A stretch of 9,314 nucleotides of DNA from positions 1 to 9,314 of the forward strand of contig JBKJMN010000394.1 in assembly GCA_046596405.1 (NCBI GenBank), written 5' to 3'. This document shows positions 5,971 to 9,314 of the stretch, piece by piece. Every line of letters begins with the position of its first letter. Position 1 is the stretch's first letter. The DNA is from PALSA-1004 sp046596405. GTDB taxonomy: Bacteria; Pseudomonadota; Gammaproteobacteria; Burkholderiales; SG8-41. The position numbers and the translations under genes are program-made. Under the pieces are notes generated by a model. It searched no databases. It was not told where the DNA came from and saw nothing but the letters and a program-made list of their open reading frames with translations.

Positions 5971-6144
5971 ACGCCCTCCATGCTTGTTTCAGGTTCCGCG
6001 GCTAGCTTGCCTGTCCGCTGTCCGGCGCACGTTAGTCGCAGCCTGAGCCGCGCCCTTACAGCGGCGATGCCCCCATTGTGCGCCCGCCCGCCGGCCGCGA
6101 CAATTGAACCTCCCTGCCGAACTGAAGATTTTTAAGGAATCGCC
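5971..6144. promoter_or_regulatory. Divergent promoter region between the cytochrome b operon and the rhodanese gene
   Basis: Both units must be transcribed outwards from this 174-base gap. It contains the GGAGGG ribosome binding site of the cytochrome gene (5974-5979), the AAGGA site of the rhodanese gene (6134-6138), and a tandem direct repeat CTGTCCG at 6011-6024. I cannot identify convincing -35 and -10 boxes for either direction. Shared control of the two units is possible but only inferred. Confidence 0.35.
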
Positions 6145-7767
6145 ATGCCAAAAACCACCGCCAGCCGCAAAATCCGCGCCGTCACCGCTGCCGCATTGAA
6201 AAAGATGCTGCACGACGGCGACGAGATCGCGGTGCTCGACGTGCGCGAGGAAGGTGTTTTTGCCAAGCGTCATCTGTTGCTGGCTGCATCAACTCCACTG
6301 TCGCGCCTGGAAATGCGCGCGCCGCTGGTGGTGCCGCGGCGCTCGACGCGCGTGGTCATCTGCGACGGCAATGAAGGCCTCGCGCAACGCGCCGCCACGG
6401 TGCTCACGCGCAACGGTTATACGGACGTGTCAGTGCTCGCCGGGGGCATCGAAGCCTGGGCGGCCGCAGGTTACGAGGTCTACAGCGGCATCAACGTGCC
6501 GAGCAAGGCATTCGGCGAATTCGTCGAGCACCACGAGAACACCCCGCGCATGCCCGCGCAGGAAATCAAGGCCAGGGTCGATGCCGGGGAAAGCGTGGTG
6601 ATCCTCGACAGCCGTCCGCTCGCGGAGTACACGAAGATGAGCATTCCGGGCGGCATCGACTGTCCCGGCGCGGAGCTTGCCTATCGCGCGCACGACCTGA
6701 TTGCTTCGCCCGCTACACTGGTGGTCGTCAATTGCGCGGGGCGCACGCGGAGCATCATAGGAGCGCAGTCGCTGATCAACGCCGGCCTCACCAACCGCGT
6801 GGTCGCGCTCAAGGATGGCACGATGGGCTGGCATCTGGCGGGATTCGAGCTTGCGCGCGAACAGGCTCGTTGCGCGCCCCCGCCGTCGCCCGCCGGCCTC
6901 GCCGCCGCGCGCGGTGCCGCCGCGCGCGTCGCCAAACGTTTCGGCGTGCGCTCCATCGACGTCGCGAAAGTCGCGCAATTTTCGCGCGAAATGGGTCGCC
7001 GCACGCTTTACCTGTTCGACGTGCGCAGCCCCGAGGAATTCGCCGCCGGGCATTTGCACAGCACGGTGAACGCGCCCGGCGGGCAACTCGTGCAGGCGAC
7101 GGACGCATTCGCCGCGACGCGCCATTCGCGCATCGTGCTCATAGACGATCACGGCGTGCGCGCGACGATGACGGCCTCGTGGCTCATCCAGATGGGCTGG
7201 CAGGAGGTCTATGTAGTCGAGAATGCGCTCGCATCGGGGCCATTAATCAAGGGCGATGCGCCCGCCGAGGTACTCGGCCTCGCGCAGATCAAGCCGCAGT
7301 TCATCGCCCCGCAGGCACTCGCCAGCGAGCTATCCGCCGGCAATGCGACCGTCATCGATTTTGAAACGAGCCTGCGCTATCGCGATGCGCACATCCCCGG
7401 CGCATGGCTGTCGATCCGCGCCAATCTCGCCGCCAATCTCCAGCAAATTCCCCCGGCGAAATCGCTCGTTCTGACTTCGGGGGACGGTATTCTCGCGCGA
7501 CTTGCCGCGCCGGAAGTCGCGCAACTTACGCACACTACGGTCAAAGTCCTGCAAGGCGGCACCGCTGCGTGGCGCGCCGCGGGCTTGCCGCTCGAGACCG
7601 GACTGACGCGGCTCGCCGACACGACCGACGACGTCTGGTACCGTCCGTACGATCGCACCGCGAAAGTCGAGGAAGCCATGCAGGACTATCTGACCTGGGA
7701 GGTCAATCTCGTTAAGCAGATCGAGCGCGACGACGACGTGAACTTCCGCAGTTTTCCGCGCGCGTGA
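6145..7767 (+). CDS. Four-domain rhodanese (sulfurtransferase) protein with two intact and two cysteine-less domains
   Basis: Rhodaneses move sulfane sulfur via a persulfide on an active-site cysteine. This 540-residue cytoplasmic protein, with no signal peptide, has four tandem rhodanese domains (about 10-115, 135-235, 260-365, 385-480) and a C-terminal extension. Domain 1 keeps Cys73 in VVICDGNEG, though the rest of its loop is unusual. Domain 2 has the textbook loop NCAGRTRS with Cys197. In domain 3 the matching position is Asp334 (LIDDHGVR). In domain 4 it is Thr444 (LVLTSGDG). Conserved LDVR-, LDSR- and FDVR-type strands mark domains 1-3. The last 50 residues (from about WYRPYD) are a helical tail. 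AAGGA at 6134-6138, six bases before the ATG, supports the start. It is divergent from the molybdoenzyme operon, which suggests, but does not show, a role in sulfur metabolism. Confidence 0.9.
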   Translation: MPKTTASRKIRAVTAAALKKMLHDGDEIAVLDVREEGVFAKRHLLLAASTPLSRLEMRAPLVVPRRSTRVVICDGNEGLAQRAATVLTRNGYTDVSVLAGGIEAWAAAGYEVYSGINVPSKAFGEFVEHHENTPRMPAQEIKARVDAGESVVILDSRPLAEYTKMSIPGGIDCPGAELAYRAHDLIASPATLVVVNCAGRTRSIIGAQSLINAGLTNRVVALKDGTMGWHLAGFELAREQARCAPPPSPAGLAAARGAAARVAKRFGVRSIDVAKVAQFSREMGRRTLYLFDVRSPEEFAAGHLHSTVNAPGGQLVQATDAFAATRHSRIVLIDDHGVRATMTASWLIQMGWQEVYVVENALASGPLIKGDAPAEVLGLAQIKPQFIAPQALASELSAGNATVIDFETSLRYRDAHIPGAWLSIRANLAANLQQIPPAKSLVLTSGDGILARLAAPEVAQLTHTTVKVLQGGTAAWRAAGLPLETGLTRLADTTDDVWYRPYDRTAKVEEAMQDYLTWEVNLVKQIERDDDVNFRSFPRA

Positions 7768-7809
7768 TCCTGATCCACCTCGCGCAGCCAGCGTAGTCCG
7801 GGACTGCCG

Positions 7810-8784
7810 CTAGTTCACCTGCGCGCCCGACTCCCGCACGACTTTCACCCATTTCGTCAGTTCGGCCTTGATCAAGCTACCGAACGCTTCGGGCGTGGAG
7901 GCAACGACGTCGGTGCCGACGGCCTGAAATCCGCCCTTGAGATCGGCAGACTGCAGGATTTTGGTGATCTCCACGTGCAGCGCGTTGATAATCGCCTTCG
8001 GTGTCCCCGCCGGCGCCGCCACGCCCAGCCACAGTGTCGCGGCGTAACCGGGTACACCAGCCTCCGCCAGGCTCGGCACATCGGGCATTTGCGGCGATCG
8101 TTGCGCGCTGGTGACGCCTAGCGAGCGCAGGCGCCCGGCTTTGGAATGAGGCAACGCGATGGCGATGCCCGGAAAGCCGACCGACACCTGCCCGGCAATC
8201 AAATCCGTGGTGGCCGGCGCGCTACCTTTATACGGGATATGCGTCAGCTGGATTTTCGCCAGCGACGTGAACAGTACGCCGAACAGATGCTGCGCGCTGC
8301 CATTGCCGGACGACGCGAAATCGATTTTGTCCGGCTGCGCGCGGGCCAGTGCTATGAGTTCTCTGACCGTTTTCGCAGGCAACGACGGATGCACCACCAA
8401 CACGTTGGGTGCGCTGCCGATCTGCATCACCGGCGCGAAGTCCTGCAGCGGATCGTACGCAAGCTTCCGGTAGAGACCGGCGCCGATGACGAATGGCGTG
8501 GCCGTCAACAACAGCGTATAGCCATCTGCCGGGGCTTTCGCCACCATGTCCGTGCCTATCGTACTGCCGGCGCCCGGACGATTGTCCACCACCACCTGCT
8601 GCCCCCACACCTCGGACAGCTTTTGCGCGAGGATGCGGCCCGGTACATCGGTTGCCCCGCCCGGCGAGAACGGAATGACCAGACGGACCGGCCGCACCGG
8701 ATAATTCTGCGCGCCTAGCGGCAACGCAAAACCGCCCACCGTAGCAATCAGCAATCCGGTGACGAAGCGCTGCATGTCAGCCAT
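7810..8784 (-). CDS. Bug-family (TctC-like) tripartite tricarboxylate transporter substrate-binding protein, paralogue 2
   Basis: This is a periplasmic binding protein that captures a small solute, typically a carboxylate, for a TctAB-type transporter or for sensing. From the ATG at 8784 it is 324 residues, the usual family length. A Sec signal (FVTGLLIATVGGFALPLGA) ends near residue 25. Then come the family's opening blocks YPVRPVRLVIPFSPGGATD, VVVDNRPGAGSTIGT and ADGYTLLL. Further on are THIPYKGSAPA, GQVSVGFPGI and GVPGY, with the end at KVVRESGAQVN. An in-frame ATG at 8853 was rejected because it lies inside the upstream gene and would add 23 residues ahead of the signal. A second ATG three codons in, at 8775, is also possible. 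The ribosome binding site is weak. The gene follows its paralogue after 26 bases, so they are probably co-transcribed. The ligand cannot be deduced. Confidence 0.92.
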   Translation of the reverse strand: MADMQRFVTGLLIATVGGFALPLGAQNYPVRPVRLVIPFSPGGATDVPGRILAQKLSEVWGQQVVVDNRPGAGSTIGTDMVAKAPADGYTLLLTATPFVIGAGLYRKLAYDPLQDFAPVMQIGSAPNVLVVHPSLPAKTVRELIALARAQPDKIDFASSGNGSAQHLFGVLFTSLAKIQLTHIPYKGSAPATTDLIAGQVSVGFPGIAIALPHSKAGRLRSLGVTSAQRSPQMPDVPSLAEAGVPGYAATLWLGVAAPAGTPKAIINALHVEITKILQSADLKGGFQAVGTDVVASTPEAFGSLIKAELTKWVKVVRESGAQVN

Positions 8785-8810
8785 GGAGTCTCGCGTTGTC
8801 CGATCGCTGG

Positions 8811-9314
8811 TCAATTGACCGTTGCGCCGGATTCCTTGACCATGCGCGCCCACTTTGCCGCTTCGACTTTAAGCACTTCGCCGAAAAGCTCCGGGGACTC
8901 CTGCCAGGCGACTTCCTGGCCGGCGTTGAGCAGGAGTTTTTGCACTTCCGGATTCTTCAGGATGCGCAACAGCTCGGTATGCAGCTTCATCACGATATCG
9001 CGCGGCATACCCTTGGGGCCGGCGACGCCGAACCAGGCGGTCACGTCATAGCCCTTGATGCCGGCCTCCGCCACGGTCGGGGTGTCCGGCAACTCGGGCG
9101 AGCGCCTGGCGCTGGTAACCGCGAGCGCGCGGAGCTTGCCGGCTTTGATCTGCGGCAGCATGCCCGCGATGCCTGGAAATCCCACCGTGACCTGCCCGCT
9201 CAGGAGATCGGCCGTCGCCGGGCCGCTGCCGCGATAGGGTATGTGCGTCATGTCGATGCCGGCCATTTTCGTGAACAGCGCACCGGTCAGATGCTGCGTG
9301 CTGCCGTTGCCCGA
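8811..9314 (-). CDS. Bug-family (TctC-like) substrate-binding protein, paralogue 1, 5' part cut by window edge
   Basis: The visible 167 residues are the C-terminal half of a protein very like the neighbour at 7810-8784. Shared blocks are SGNGSTQHL, THIPYRGSGPA, DLLSGQVTVGFPGIAG, a KAGKLRALAVTSARRSP stretch, PDTPTVAEAG, GYDVTAWFGVA and the final MVKESGATVN. By eye about half of aligned positions are identical between the two, so they are paralogues, not a recent duplication. The frame stays open to the right window edge, so the signal peptide and N-terminal lobe are outside. An internal Met at 9266 is not the start. It lies upstream in the same transcription direction and 26 bases from the next gene. 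No TctA or TctB gene is visible. Confidence 0.9.
   Translation of the reverse strand, partial: SGNGSTQHLTGALFTKMAGIDMTHIPYRGSGPATADLLSGQVTVGFPGIAGMLPQIKAGKLRALAVTSARRSPELPDTPTVAEAGIKGYDVTAWFGVAGPKGMPRDIVMKLHTELLRILKNPEVQKLLLNAGQEVAWQESPELFGEVLKVEAAKWARMVKESGATVN

Noticed and set aside
5989..6273. Minus-strand open frame between the cytochrome b and rhodanese genes
   Set aside because: It overlaps the start of the rhodanese gene in antisense and has low-complexity Arg/Ala/Gly composition with no recognisable motif.
6430..7152. Long minus-strand open frame inside the rhodanese gene
   Set aside because: It is a shadow of the rhodanese gene: the plus strand shows four recognisable domains and a good ribosome binding site, while this frame shows no motif.
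7795..7805. Palindrome AGTCC-G-GGACT between the rhodanese gene and the Bug gene as a terminator
   Set aside because: The single-base centre cannot form a hairpin loop without losing pairs, and no T-run follows on either strand.
8785..8853. Earlier ATG (8853) for the second Bug protein
   Set aside because: It lies within the upstream coding region and would place 23 polar residues before the signal peptide.

Overview
The window looks like a chromosomal segment of a GC-rich betaproteobacterium, probably of the order Burkholderiales. The support is inferential: two tandem Bug/TctC-type periplasmic binding proteins (a family hugely expanded in that order), an RhlE-type DEAD-box helicase, a TrpH/RNase AM-type PHP phosphoesterase, and promoters of the proteobacterial TATAAT type. 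I see no tRNA, rRNA, CRISPR array, transposase, integrase or phage gene. Base and codon use look even throughout, so nothing here reads clearly as a recently acquired island.

Layout. (1) 1-485, minus: the N-terminal half of a PHP-domain phosphoesterase that runs off the left edge. (2) 624-1427, plus: a secreted DUF1223 thioredoxin-fold protein with a CxxC, divergent from the PHP gene. (3) 1535-2101, plus: an unrecognised four-helix membrane protein built from two copies of the same half, behind a perfect TATAAT box. (4) 2111-2725, minus: a stand-alone HNH endonuclease, tail to tail with the membrane protein. (5) 2726-3077: a 352-base gap with a promoter and a leader that can fold into three successive hairpins, leading into (6) 3078-4535, plus: an RhlE-like RNA helicase whose C-terminal tail carries a histidine at exactly every fourth residue, nine times. 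(7) 4557-5970, minus: a two-gene operon of a four-helix b-type cytochrome and a Tat-exported, probably lipid-anchored molybdopterin oxidoreductase of the sulfite oxidase/YedY fold. (8) 6145-7767, plus, divergent from that operon: a protein with four rhodanese domains, only two of which keep the catalytic cysteine. (9) 7810-9314, minus: two tandem Bug-family solute-binding proteins, the upstream one cut by the right edge.

How the parts may work together. The cytochrome b and molybdoenzyme genes are separated by one base and are very likely translated together. The cytochrome would pass electrons between the quinone pool and the periplasmic Mo centre. The divergent four-rhodanese gene suggests a sulfur or sulfoxide redox theme, but that is inference from position and family. 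The two Bug proteins would capture small carboxylates or similar solutes in the periplasm; no TctA/TctB membrane partner is visible. The other genes look like independent units.

No obvious new multigene defence or mobile system is present. The items most worth a second look are the period-four histidine tail of the helicase, the structured leader in front of it, the internally duplicated membrane protein, the Tat lipoprotein molybdoenzyme with its b561-like partner, and the half-degenerate four-rhodanese protein.
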